Origin: Erythroxylum novogranatense
Lineage: Eukaryota; Streptophyta; Magnoliopsida; Malpighiales; Erythroxylaceae
DNA: 64,000 nt
Reading direction: 5' to 3'
Assembly (NCBI GenBank): GCA_029891385.1
Contig: JAIWQS010000236.1
Location: 1,351,501-1,415,500, forward strand
A program made the position numbers and the translations under genes. The number at the start of each line of letters is the position of its first letter. The stretch's first letter is position 1. This document shows, one piece after another, positions 11,549 to 23,109 of the stretch. Below the pieces are notes generated by a model. That model saw only the letters and a list, made by a program, of their open reading frames with translations, had not been told where the DNA came from and searched no databases.

Positions 11549-11873
11549 ATTAGAAAGTGCCTAACTCACCCCCAAAAACTAGCTCTAGAGGAGGAGGTTT
11601 GCACATTATTATAAATTGTTCAATACTTTCATAGTTGTCCGATGTGAGATTCTTGACACACCCCTTCACCCAGAAAGGTGATCGAACATCCGATAGATAT
11701 ATTGGGCAAAGGGACATAATCTGGCACCGCCTAAACCATCGAGACAACCTGTCTCGATATCATATTAGAAAGTGCCTAACGCACTTCAAAAGCTAACTCT
11801 AAAAGAGGAGGTTCACACATTATTATAAATTATTTAATACTCTCATAGTTGATCGATGTGAGATTCCGATACC
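11549..11873 (-). mobile_element. TRIM (terminal-repeat retrotransposon in miniature)
   Basis: Two direct repeats of about 110 bp (11549-11658 and 11763-11873) share 'attagaaagtgcctaac', 'agaggaggtt', 'cacattattataaatt' and 'gatgtgagatt'. Read on the minus strand, the 5' repeat is followed by TGATATCGAGAC (11751-11762), a degenerate primer-binding site, and the 3' repeat is preceded by a purine-rich tract (GGTGAAGGGG) before TGTCAAG. The roughly 95-bp internal region has no coding capacity, as expected for a TRIM. Target duplications are unclear. Confidence 0.7.
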
Positions 11874-13532
11874 ACCGTAATACTTGCAGGAGACTAATGG
11901 TGTTTTGTATAAGGCTAGACTTTAAATGACTAGAAAATGAAGTGATACTCATCTCAAATAGTGAAATACAATTTACGCTTATTTACAATGTTGTGAACTT
12001 GTACAATCATGTAAACTCAGATCATATACGCTACCTCAAGCTCTTAAAAGGAAATCGATATATATCAAGTAGTATTACAAAGATAAGGAAAAGAAAATAC
12101 GAAGTCTTTGAATCATGTAAGTGGTAGTCGTTTAGAAGTTGGAGAATACTTACATGCAACTTCAAATATGTACCTAGTAGGTATATGAAACTATATAATT
12201 TTTGGAAAAACTCCTAACAATCATCAAACTTTCCTTCATAGATTTAACCAAATGTAGCAGTTTAGAAGAATCGAGATGATCAAAACTTCATCCGAGAAAC
12301 CGATTAAAGATGTTACCATGAACTTCTCTTACCTTGATTTATCAAGTGATAGAGACCAACTATATCTCCACCAGCACAAAATGCCCTGCCACTCCCCTTC
12401 ATAAATTCAAAACAAAACCTAAGTGCACTTCACAAACTCAAATCAAAGGTCATGTGTGTCCATAAATTCAAACTTTAACTGTAAACAACGAAGCAAAAGA
12501 ACTCACCTTCAGTGTCACAAAACCAACATCTGGATTGTCCTCCCATGATCTATACAAACTCAACAACCTAGATCCTGGAAAGAAACAACATCACACTCCG
12601 AAGTCATCCAACAGCAACATGATTCTTATGTTATTTTCATTTTTACCTTAAATACATCTTTTACTGTCACTTTAAAGCATAAAAAGATTACATATGAAAA
12701 AACGGGGGGAAGTAGTAGTTTCATAAACTTTCAAATTTTACCGTATTTGTCTCTAACACAAATAAAAAGAAAAACAATAAAAAACAAAATAACAAATAAT
12801 GCCAGAAATTTGGTAATATAGTTCAACACATCTTTCCTACGCCTACGGGACCCTAACCAAATTTAATCAGTTTCACCAAAATACAATATATTTATCCAAA
12901 GCTTTACTGAGCCAGCACTACTCAACCCTTGACACTATCCTTCAACCTCACTTTTCGTGAAAGTTTTTCATACCCAATAACACGAACAACTCGTGTTAAT
13001 CTCAACAAATAATTTTCTTAACAATATTTGATAATAAAGATATGAAATAAACAACTCAAGTGATTAAACAATAACTAACATAAACAAAGACAACATTTAA
13101 AGTAAAAACAATTCCTTAGATATGTCGCTCATCAATGAAAGAACGGAAAGTTGTTCATCGAAAGATCATTGTGAGGATTCAATATCTTCACTAAAAATCC
13201 TACGCATAACGGCAAAAGTTGTCTCAAATCAACAACGCTTCTTCATCAAACATTAATACAATAGAGTTGTAATAATCATGATAACCTGAAGTTTTTCACA
13301 CAAAACCAACAATAAAGACAATAGCAAAAAGGAATGAAAACTTTTGGAATTTTTGCACACCAACACCAAAAAATGACAATCACAAAATTAACACTCCATC
13401 TATGATGAACAACCTAATAAAATCATGCAAACACCATTAAAAAAAACCAGCTGCCAAAATCCTTACACTAGATACCAAAGAAGCTCTCAATGGTCTCCCA
13501 AAACAGAAGAAAACGTAGCTACCAAATCATAC
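11874..13532. other. AT-rich intergenic, no gene seen
   Basis: About 1.6 kb without a recognisable gene. Part may belong to the adjacent retroelement beyond the repeat limits I can see. Confidence 0.4.
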
Positions 13533-16346
13533 ACATTGTCAACGATAAACTTTCCAACAAAGTCATAAAAACCTTGATAGAAATTGCAGCACCAAATAAG
13601 GATTCAATTCCCATGAAATCAATCTTGAAAATTAAACAAACATAGCTCAAATTTCCAAAAATCATGTAGCCAATGAAATACGAAAGAGCATAGAGTCACG
13701 CACACACCAAACTGTAGATTTCACACACTACCATTCAACTCACTGACGTAATCTTCACACACTCAAAATCAATTCACAATTAACTCATTTGAAGTAACGC
13801 GAGTGTCATAACAGAGAAATTCACAACAGTACACCTATTTACCTCACCCATGACAAAGACCCCATGGCAAGACCCAAGAACCATACAAAAATTCGTGGCC
13901 ACACCTTTGAAAATTTTAGCAGTAAACCTCGACTCTCGCACGTTTAATACCCTATAATCTCAAGATAGACTTCAATCCAAGATAGGATTCTTTCTCAACT
14001 AGAAGATTATCCATATAGCTTTTAAGTCCAAGTCATTATCCAATTAATATCTTATATGTCTAATTAATAAATAGAATGTCAAAACTAAATAAAAAGATAT
14101 ATATTATATATCTTAACAATCTCTCCCCTTTTTGGCATTGTTTGTTACATAGTCGAAACTCCCCTAAAGGAGATAATTGAATATATAACTATCAAATGCA
14201 CAAATCTATTTTCTCCCCCAGAATGGAACATTCACCATAAACAATCTGATATCTACACCTTGGGACAAAACATTGTCAAAACTAAAAATGCTTTCAACAC
14301 AATCAATCTCGGTGAATATAGAAATATAAAATCAGCAATAGGTTCAACTAAGAATTATAAACATGCCAAGATGACAATTTGCCACCAATCAATACACATG
14401 CCAACATATCATTACTTGCTTCAATTCCATCTTTATAAGACTGATCAAATTCATAAACTCAAGCAAATAAAGATCAGTGTTGCTAGTGTAGTGAGTAAGA
14501 TATCGGATAGAGTGACCTACACTGATAAAAGAGCTAAAGAGTCTTCAGTGGAATCAAATAGAAGTCACAATGCATACTACTAAAAAGATGGGACATAATG
14601 ACAACATAAAAACTAAAGAACTGAAAAAGACAAATATTTTTTTTACGTTTTTTTAAACACAAAAAAAATTTCAAAAATGTAAAGTACACAGACCCTATTC
14701 TCCTCGAAGAAATTTAAACCTGACCTTATTCCTTGTCATATTATCTTTGTCATCGGTTTCTTCTTATGAAGAAACTGATTTATCCTCTGTCTGAACAGTT
14801 TCTTTACAAGCAGTAACTAACTATGAATCTAGACAATTTTTTGTTTTTCCTTCACAATATCTTTGTGCATGTAATTGACCCTTTCTAATCCAAGTGTGCT
14901 TCAGTACCATGGGCTACTGCTGGAAATTTAATGGAGAGTATCTAGATTTTTGGTTTTGATCCCTTTGAAGAATCATTTGTAGCATCTCGGTCTTATGTGC
15001 TTGATAACTCCACAAAAATAACATGTGGGTACAAACCTTCCATTCTTCCTTGAAGTTTCTTCTTGGATAGATCTGGATATGTCATCTTTCTCATCATTCA
15101 CCATGGAATAGTCACCTTTGTAGCCAATTCCTTAAAAATCCCCTTTAACCTTATTGATTTCTATTAACTTTTCTAATTTTTTGGTACCTCCATTTAATAT
15201 TCTTATTCCTTTTTTTTGTACTGACCAACTTCAATTTTGTTTTATCAAGTTCAAGATTTTGAAACCCGGACTGGACGTCGAACCGGAAGCCTTATTGGTC
15301 ACTGGTTCGATAGGTTTGACTGATTCGACCACCAGTCAAATAGGTGTGACATCATAATTACGCAATAATTATATTTAATTATATATAATATTAGTAATAT
15401 TAAAAAATAAAAAATTACCAAATAATATAAAAAATATAAATAAAAAAATTCATTTGACTAGTTCAAATAATATAAATAAACATAAATAAAAAAATGTGAT
15501 GTATTTTAGAAAGAAAAAAGCAAAAAAAATTAAAAAAATTTATTGAACCAGTGATCAACCGATTCGATCAGTCTTGGTTTAACCGGTCAATTGATCAGTT
15601 CTCACCGGTTCGTACTGGTTCAATTAGAGACTGATTTTTAGGAGTCACCTGAACCGGATAGTCGATCGGTCATCGGTCGAACCGGTCAAATCGGTCGATC
15701 CGGTCTGGGTTTCAAAAAATTGATCAAGCTCATCTAATGGAGACAACAACTTTTTCTCTAGATCTTAAATGATGTTCTTAATGGAAGAACATTCTCAACG
15801 TTAAACTTTCTAATAAAGTCATGAAAACCTTGACATAAATTGCAACACCAAATTAGGATTCAATCGCTATGAAATCAGTCCATAAAATTAAACAAACACA
15901 ACTCAACATGCAGCCAACGAAATACGAAAGGGCATAGAGTCATGCACACACTAAACTGCAGATTTCACACACTACCATTCAGCCCACTCACTCACGTAAT
16001 CTTCACACACTCAAAAGCAATTCACAATTAACGCAGTTGAAGTCACACGAGTGTCATAATAGAGAAATTCACAATAGTAAATCTATTTATCTCACACATG
16101 ACAAAGGCCCCACGACAAGACCTAAGAACTGTACAAAAACTCTTAGCCACACCTCTGAAAATTCCAGCAGTAAAACTTGACTCTCGCACATGTAATACAC
16201 TATAATCTCAAGATAGACTTCAATCTAAGATAGGATTCTTTCTCAACTAAAAGATTATCTATATAGCTTTTGAATCCACGTTATTATCCAATTAATATCT
16301 CATATGTCCAATTAATAAATAAGATGCCAAAACTAAATAAAAAGAC
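13533..16346 (-). mobile_element. Deleted copia element D
   Basis: Two direct repeats, 13533-14118 (3' LTR) and 15789-16346 (5' LTR, partial), match over about 550 bp. Examples are 'tacgaaagagcatagagtca', 'gatttcacacactaccattc' and 'tcaagatagacttcaat'. On the minus strand a polypurine tract (AAAAAGGGGAGAGAT) at 14119-14135 immediately precedes TGTTAAG, so the 3' LTR is at the low-coordinate side. The internal region retains a gag zinc knuckle (14982-15023: CYFCGVIKHIRPRC, CX2CX4HX4C) but no protease, integrase or RT. The 5' LTR has lost its outer end and primer-binding site. A MITE-like element (15257-15717) interrupts the internal region. Confidence 0.75.
15257..15717. mobile_element. MITE-like element with CCGGT-rich inverted ends
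   Basis: Left TTTTGAAACCCGGACTGG (15257-15274) matches the reverse complement of the right end (15700-15717) at 16 of 18 bases. Subterminal 'aaccggtc'-type words are frequent and the centre is AT-rich. Flanks atcaagttc (15244-15252) and atcaagctc (15723-15731) suggest a 9-bp target duplication a few bases outside the inverted repeat, so the exact ends are uncertain. Superfamily not determined. Confidence 0.65.
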
Positions 16347-16511
16347 TTGTTTCATTTTCTAGACAACCATTCTCATTCTAGTCTCAAAGTGGAACAATCA
16401 AATGGAAAAAGGTACCATATTGGTATGAGGGCATTGAGAACAAATTCCCTATTAAGAATGGCAACTCTTGAGTAAGCTTTCCCTTCAACCAACACCTGCC
16501 ACCATCAAATC

Positions 16512-16715
16512 TCAATCAAAAGAACGAAACTTGGATGTGGGTAATCTTAAAGAAGATGAAAAATAACTAACTTGGCTTTTAAGATCATCATCTACGGTGC
16601 CATTCCTTAGCAAAGAACAGAGAGCTCTGCTATAGTTATAGAAGAAGAAGCCAAAATTTTGACTTATCTTTCCCCTCTTGAAAATGGTTGTAGCTGTTGT
16701 ACTCAAACCTCGCAT
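16512..16715 (-). CDS. Unassigned candidate 5' exon, 67 codons
   Basis: The frame starts at ATG 16715 with an Arg/Ser/Thr-rich, acid-poor N-terminus (MRGLSTTATTIFKRGK) resembling an organelle presequence, continuing to 'ALCSLLRNGTVDDDLK'. A plausible 5' splice donor (CAA|GTTAGT) follows DDDLKSQ, so the tail of the frame may be intron. No homologue recognised and no second exon found. It may be a captured or truncated host exon next to element D, or a chance frame. Confidence 0.25.
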   Translation of the reverse strand: MRGLSTTATTIFKRGKISQNFGFFFYNYSRALCSLLRNGTVDDDLKSQVSYFSSSLRLPTSKFRSFD

Positions 16716-16851
16716 TTTTAGCTTTCTCTCTTAGTTTGTTTAACTTAAAATCGAAACTTTGATTCCATCCTTTATTTTTCTAACGAAAGATTTAGAGTTG
16801 TTTAAGGACGAATAGGTGGAAATTAAGCAACACAATTTTGTAGTTATATAC

Positions 16852-17016
16852 AGTGACAAACCGGTTAGACCAGTTTGACAAAAAACTGACCAATTTGCTG
16901 ATAAACTGATCGGTTTTTATACATAAAGATTATTAGGTGAAATCAAACCGAATCACTAGCTAGTTCAAACCTTTTCCAATTAGACTGGCTGATCTAGTTT
17001 GGTTTTTAAAACCTTG
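16852..17016. repeat. Degenerate MITE-like repeat
   Basis: It contains 'aaccggttagaccagttt' near one end and 'ggtttttaaaacc' at the other, vocabulary like that of the 15257-15717 element. Related degenerate stretches occur near 6694, 25240-25430 and 54410-54785. No target duplication identified. Confidence 0.4.
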
Positions 17017-17254
17017 TTCATAACCACAAGCAAACATAATAACAAGATAGCTTAACTTTTTGGTTATAGGAAAAAGAGAGCAAAAAGCTCTTGTTACCAT
17101 GTTATCTGCGACAATATGCAGCTCCCTCAAGAACTTGAATGCAATAATTAATCGTGGTAAATAATTAACAATTTCTAAAATGGGAAGTATTAATAGAACA
17201 TATGAAAGTTACAATTCACCACATGGAATCTTGGAAAGTGGTTCTTGAGTTAAC

Positions 17255-18025
17255 TGTTGAGTATCCGGCCTTATTTTGAGAGCTTGGATGAGGTGGTGGA
17301 TAAGATTACAGTAGATAGATATCAAATCTAAAAGATAAATATTATGTGTGAGGATAATTTGAAGATATTGGAGATCTTCGTGGATAGCGATGTATCATTC
17401 TTAGTTAAATATAAACTTTTTTCTTGTTAGTAGTGATGTAGATAAATCCTATCAGATAAAGTCCTATTTAGATATAGATGTTATCTTATTGGATAATGTG
17501 ATGTAATATGATTAGAATAAGATGCGATCTAGTTAGTTCATTTCAATTAGGATTCTGTAAGCTAGAGGAACCTATCAATAGCTCATTAGAGTCTTGCTTT
17601 ATACATGAGATAGAGAAGAGATAGTGAGTGTTGTCACAATGCCCAAAAGTAAAACAAAAAAAAGAGACGGCAAAGAGGGTTAGATCATCATCCTTGTTTG
17701 ATTATTTTTAGGATTAGTTTGAGGGTTTGTTGATTATAATATTAACTTTAGTTTCAATTTTGAAACTTTGTGAGACAACTTGTCCTTAAGAGGGGGTGTG
17801 AGAGATCAACTTTTTCTGTAAATCCTTATTAAGTTTAGTGGATGTACTTGTGTGTTTGCTTCGTGATTTTTTCCTCTACATTAGAGTTTCCACGTTAAAT
17901 CTTGATGTTTGTTTCATCGTTTAGTTTCTTATTCTCGTATTGTTCTACTGTTGCAATTTGAAGAGTTATTTTTTGTCGTTGATATTCGGCTAAATTTTTA
18001 GAGTTGTGTTATTTTTCTCCTAATA
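17255..18025 (+). mobile_element. 5' LTR of copia C
   Basis: A direct repeat of 20406-21206 with roughly 85% similarity by eye. It starts TGTTGAGTATCC and ends just before the primer-binding site. Confidence 0.8.
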
Positions 18026-18027
18026 AG

Positions 18028-18039
18028 TGGTATTAAAGT
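18028..18039 (+). other. Degenerate primer-binding site, initiator-Met tRNA
   Basis: TGGTATTAAAGT differs from TGGTATCAGAGC at three positions, all C-to-T or G-to-A, as expected from methylcytosine decay. Confidence 0.65.
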
Positions 18040-18069
18040 CATCGTAATTGAAGGTGGAAGTAGCTCTAT

Positions 18070-20380
18070 AGTCAAGTTAATGTCATCAAATTACTTGATA
18101 TGGAGGCCTATGATGGATCACCTTTTGTATTGCAGGGATCTCTTTAATCCTATTGATGTGGATAGAGGTGTCAAGGATAATGTTTCTTTAAAACCTGAAA
18201 CAATGTCGGACAAAGAATGAGAAAAGATGAAGCAAAAAACTTTGGGCATTATAAGACAATGGATTAATATCAACATATTCAATCATGTATCTTAAGAAAT
18301 GGATCCTTTTAAGTTATGGAAGAAGCTAGAAGGTCTGTATCAAAGGAAAACTACTCACAACAAGGCCTCTTTAATTAAGAGGCTTGTGAACTTGAAGTTA
18401 AAGGCTGGAAAATCAATTTTGGAGCATCTAAGTGATTTCCAGGACATAATCAACAGGCTAACTACAATAAAGATCATTCTTGATGATGAGCTTCAAGCTT
18501 TGTTCTTATTGAGTTTGTTACCAAATAGCTAGGAAATGCTAATGGTGATGATTAACAACTTAGTCCTGAAGGTGTGCTCTCTTTGGAGGTAATCAAAGAG
18601 AGTATGTTTAATGAAGAAATCATAAGAAAGGAGATTGGAGTTGACAACATGCAGGCTTTTGTGAAAGAAAGCAGGGGAAGGAACAAGAGTAGGGGTCCCA
18701 AAGGTCGTGGGAAGTCTAAGAATCGTTCAAAGTCTAAAGGTGACAACGACATGCTACTAGTGCGATAAGTTAGGACTAGGGATGGCAACGGGGCGGGTAT
18801 GTCATCCCCCGTACCCGCCCCATGAACTCGCCCCCACCCCCATACCCGCCCCCATCCCCGTCGGGGATTTTTTGGCACCCCCCATACCCATACCCGTTGG
18901 GGTTTGACCCCATCTGCAATTGCTTACCCACCTCTTTTTTAAAAGATAAGCTTATTTAATATGAATGGACTATTTGTTTTTCTTTTAAATTTTCATGCTA
19001 CATTCATACATACATACTGAATTTAAATAAGCTTATCTTTATTTAATTGCTAGGTTTGTATGTATATAAATATAATGGCAAAATTGTAATTACTATATAA
19101 CGGTAAGCGGTAAATGGGTATGGGGTGGTATCCCATACCCGCCCGATACCCGACGGTATTTTGTTAACCCCCATACCATACGGGTAAAAATTTGCTCCCC
19201 ATACCCGCCCTGCTCGTAATTTTATCGGGTACCCATCGGGTTCGGGTACAATTGCCATCCCTAGTTAAGACACATTAAAAAGTTTTGTTATAAGTGGAAA
19301 AGGGATTAGAAAAAGGAAGCCCATCAAGATGAGGATGATTATAATGATAAGAGTACAACCGTAACTGTTTCAAGTGCGAATGGAAGGGTAACACTAGTTT
19401 GTGAAACTACTGATTGCTTTCATGTTAACAATGTTAGTTCTTGATCGATACGGAAGCATCTTATCATTGTGTTCCAAAGAAAGAGTAGTTCTCAAGCTAT
19501 AAAAGCAGAGATTATTGGAGCATCAAGATGAGAAATCAAAGCTTTGTCAAGATTGTTAGCATGGGTTATATCTGAGTTCAAACAAACGTTGAATGTTTAC
19601 TGACCTTGAGAGATGTACGATACATCCCTGATCTAATATTGAATCTGTTATCAATTAATGTGTTAGATTAAGAAGGATTTAAGCATACTTTTGGTGATAG
19701 GAAGTGGAAATTATCCAAAGGCACAATGACGACAGCCCGAGGACAGTTTATTGCTCACTGTACAAGACACACTTAAAGATATGCGATGGTGGAAAAATAT
19801 ACATAGCCAAAGAGGAATCTTTACCAAACCTGCGACGTCAATGATTAGGATACATGAGTGAGAATGGATTAAAGTTGTTGGCTAGAAAATCCTTTATCTT
19901 AGTTAAGAACTCACAATTGTTTAATCCTTGCGATCATTGTTTGACTGGAAAGCAACATAGAGTTTCTTTTAAGAGAAGATCCACAAGAAAGTTGTAGTTA
20001 TTGGAGTTGATGCATTCAGATATCTATGGTCCTATTGAAGATAATAAGTAGGGGCAGTAATGGGATACAGTAGTTGATGAAAAACAGTTTCGAAGGTCTA
20101 CAAGGGAAAAAAGGCTTTCTAGAAGGTATCTAAGTTCTAACTAGTTACTTACTACTGAGGAGGAGCCTAAAGATGTGCAAGAGGTTGCATTTTGTGATGA
20201 TGTCAGATATCGTTGGTTGAGGTCCGTGATAGAAGAGCAATAATTAATGTTGAAGAAGATTCATACGAATTTGAATGTTTATGATATGCTAACTAAAGTG
20301 GTTCTAGGAAACAAGCATGAGATTTGCAGTAGGCTTGTCGGGATGAATCTCAAGTAAATGATGGAGAATAATGTTTCTTC
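18070..20380 (+). pseudogene. Copia C gag-pol remnant
   Basis: Gag frames at 18299-18532 ('LWKKLEGLYQRKTTHNKASL', 'EHLSDFQDIINRLTT', 'DDELQALFLL') and 18574-18768 ('MFNEEIIRKEIGVDN', then basic 'NKSRGPKGRGKSK') are UBN2-type gag. A CCHC zinc knuckle begins near 18761 and resumes at 19272 ('HIKKFCYKWKRD') after a MITE. Protease-region text follows ('LTLRDVRYIPDLILNLLSIN', about 19600), then GAG-pre-integrase ('FNPCDHCLTGKQHRVSF', about 19920-19970). The frame then jumps to the pol linker ('FRRSTREKRLSRRY', about 20090) and the C-terminal tail ('MLTKVV', about 20285). Integrase core and RT are absent. Confidence 0.8.
18777..19263. mobile_element. hAT-type MITE, 487 bp
   Basis: Perfect 12-bp terminal inverted repeats TAGGGATGGCAA (18777-18788) and its complement (19252-19263), flanked by 8-bp target duplications gttaggac (18769-18776) and gttaagac (19264-19271; 7 of 8). 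The interior carries many 'acccgcccc' and 'catacccg' subterminal words. An 8-bp duplication with TAGGG(A/G)TGGCAA ends is characteristic of a common plant hAT MITE group. It has no transposase; the frames crossing it are chance. It splits the zinc knuckle of copia C. Confidence 0.9.
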
Positions 20381-20405
20381 CCATATTTGAGATGGAGAGA
20401 GAGAT

Positions 20406-21206
20406 TGTTGAGTATTCAGCCCTATTTTGAGATCGTGGATGATGTGGTGAATAAGATTACAGTAGATAGACATCAACTATAAAAGATAAAGATCATGTGG
20501 AAGGATCATCTAAAGATAATGAAGATCTTCGTAGATAGGAATGTATCATTCTTAGTTAAGAACTCACAATTGTTTAATCCTTGCGATCATTGTTTGACTA
20601 GAAAGCAACATAGAGTTTCTTGTTAGTAGTGATATAGATAAATCCTATCAGATAGAGTCCTATTTAGATATGAATGTTATCTTACTGGATAATGTGATGT
20701 AATCTAATTAAAAAACATGAGATCTAAATAGTTCATTTCAATTAGGATTCTGAATTGTAAGCTAGAGGAGCCTATAAATAGCTTATTAAAGCCTTGCTCC
20801 ATACATGAGATAGAGAAGAAATAGTGAGTGCTGTCACAACATCCAAAAGTGAAAAAAAAATAGAGAAAAGGCAAAGAAGGTTAGATTCTCATCCTTGTCT
20901 AATTATTTTTAGGATTAGTTTGAGGTTTGTTAATTATGATATCAACTTTGGTTTTAGTCCTGAAACTTTGTGAAAAAACTTGTTTGGGGGGAAGGAGATT
21001 AACTTTTTTTTGTAAATCCTTATTGAGTTTGGTGGATTTATTTGTCGCTTCGTCTGTGATTTTTCCCTTTATATGGGTTTTTACGTTAAATCTTAGTGTT
21101 TATTTCATCATCTAATTTCTTATTTTGGTATTGTTCTACTACTGCAATTTGAAGAGTTATTTCTTTTCTTTGACTTTTAGAGAGTTGTGTTATTTTTCTC
21201 TTACCA
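20406..21206 (+). mobile_element. 3' LTR of copia C, with internal-sequence patch
   Basis: Preceded by a polypurine tract (GAGATGGAGAGAGAGAT). Starts TGTTGAGTATTC. A TATA box (TATAAATA, 20773-20780) lies in a CTATAAATAG context. Positions 20560-20621 are not LTR sequence: they copy the element's own pre-integrase region (19908-19969) and are absent from the 5' LTR. Confidence 0.8.
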
Positions 21207-22009
21207 TTAAAATGCTAATAAAACAGATGAAAGTTAGAATTCACCACCTGGAATGGAAAGTGGTTCTTTTGTCAACATCATATCTTGTTGGTGCCCATAA
21301 ACATAATTGTGTTCAGTGTCATAATCATGACCATCTTGCACGTCTGGGAATGAGATCTTCTGTGCTTTGTTCTAAACGATCTCATCCACACAAATATGTG
21401 GGACCTAGAGCAATGTGTGAATGATATCGTCTGAAACAAGGTTGACACAAAGTTATGGGCATAGAGGATTTGATTTCACACGTTTGGCATTTGGATGTCT
21501 TTAAATTTTTATTAAAATTTAAAATTTTAATATTTAAATAACTTCTTTTGGAAGATATATTCAAATAAACTTTTCTAGTTGAAAATCATCTTATTTGATT
21601 TTAAAATAGATATGGCGATCAAGGTTTTATTAACTTGAAAAAATTAGTATGGCTAATTCTTTTTAATTATTATTTTTATTTTAAGATTCAATAAAATATA
21701 TTTGAATGGCATGTTTTATTCTATTTTATTTCAATTTCTTCTTATTTTCATGACATATAAAATTATAGTTTCATTTTTCAATTTCTTGTCATAATCATAC
21801 ATTTATTACTAACTAACTAAATATTATTTATTTATTTATTTATATTTATTTTATAATTAAATTAAATTAAATTTAAAAATAAAATAAAAGTATATAATAT
21901 GTTTTAAATGAATTAAATTGAAATTATTATTTACTAAATTAAAATATATAATTCTAGATGACAAAATTGATTTAAATTTAAAATAGTTATATAATTCATT
22001 TACTTGCCT
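21207..22009. other. Flank of copia C, AT-rich
   Basis: The first about 70 bp (21207-21277) resembles the sequence just before the 5' LTR (17176-17254). A 99-codon frame overlapping the LTR end has no recognised domain. The rest is AT-rich without features. Confidence 0.5.
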
Positions 22010-22180
22010 GCAAATAAATTTGTTTACTTTTCAATTATTTATTTTGCTAAAATAAGATGAAATTATTACTAATAGTTAACAAATATAATATAAATTAGTC
22101 ATCCAATTAATTTATAATATTAAATTGTCTTCAAATTTTGTTTGTTATTTTATTATTTCGGTGCTAAAAGTATAATTAAC
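22010..22180. repeat. AT-rich block shared with 3360-3530
   Basis: Same words in the same order as 3360-3530. It lies about 0.9 kb upstream of BAHD copy 2. Confidence 0.55.
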
Positions 22181-23050
22181 GATAGAATGATTTTATTTTC
22201 TTAGAAAATATAAATAAATAATGAAATTAAAAAATTTTAAAGGAAGGTATACGTGGCTGTTGTTTGATTTTCTAAGCTTGCCGTCAACAAAATTGAGAAC
22301 TTCAAAAGGTACAGGTGTAAAGGTGTTACAAGCCTACATTTTACAATTATTCGCATCCAGCATGCCTCGTGCTTGCAGCCTTTCACCTTTATATTTCTTG
22401 ACTTTCTAAAAAAGGAAAAAAGGCTTTTGAATGCGACTTTGCATCTCCAAAAAAGGATAGACACATGAGGTTAGTTGTAACAACCACATTCATTTGCCAA
22501 CTTTTTTTAATCACCGGGACGAATTCATTATCTTAGTCATGGTGAAGTTAATCGAAACTACGTACGATTAACATTCGAGATTATTGTTTTCTAATTTTCT
22601 AGTATTTTAAATAGTAAAAATTATTATTATTATTCGTAATTTTTATCTTAATTTAAAAAATTTATATAAAATTTGTGTGTTTATTACTATTTTTTAATTC
22701 CATTTTATTACTATTTTCGGCGGCTTTCGCGCATGTTAGGAAAGTACATAAGTCAATAGAGTTTAAAACAATTGAATATATTACGTATACGTTATTCTAC
22801 CTTCAATTGATATTTATATTTCTTTTCCTTAGTCAAGAACCAATCGACAACCAAGCATACTCCTTTAGAAGGGTCTCAAGTCTATTATTGCAATGCAAAA
22901 GCACACACTAGGCGGTGGATTTTTACCAAATTAAAATACATGAACAAGTCATATACGCTTCTTGCCTTCTTCCAGTTGCCACCTGAACCTCACTACCATT
23001 AATGAGTGTTTATCTATGGTCCTAGTCTTAATTCAACAACCCATTAATTC
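22181..23050. other. Upstream region of BAHD copy 2
   Basis: No gene seen. The last about 70 bp is conserved, inverted, upstream of BAHD copy 3 (about 38400-38465), including 'cctagtcttaattcaaca'. Confidence 0.5.
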
Positions 23051-23064
23051 ATTTGCACTTACTT

Positions 23065-23070
23065 TATAAA
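23065..23070 (+). promoter_or_regulatory. TATA box of BAHD copy 2
   Basis: TATAAA in 'actttataaaggcccgc', 40 nt before the preferred ATG at 23110, implying a very short 5' leader. The same element and context occur at 38392-38397 for copy 3. Confidence 0.5.
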
Positions 23071-23109
23071 GGCCCGCTTGAAGATAGACTTTCCATAACC
23101 TTCATTTCA

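Larger units (their letters stand above)
17255..21206 (+). mobile_element. Copia element C, internally deleted
   Basis: Order on the plus strand: 5' LTR 17255-18025, primer-binding site 18028-18039, gag, interrupted zinc knuckle, protease, GAG-pre-integrase remnant, a large deletion removing most of integrase and RT, the RNase H tail, polypurine tract (ending at 20405) and 3' LTR 20406-21206. Both LTRs begin TGTTGAGTAT. Flanks ttaac and ttaaa are a near-match 5-bp target duplication. A hAT MITE (18777-19263) is nested inside. Multiple stops; not mobile by itself. Confidence 0.85.

Noticed and set aside
18552..18878. Open frame of 108 codons overlapping the GC-rich MITE
   Set aside because: It crosses from copia gag into the MITE on the antisense strand; its composition reflects MITE subterminal repeats.
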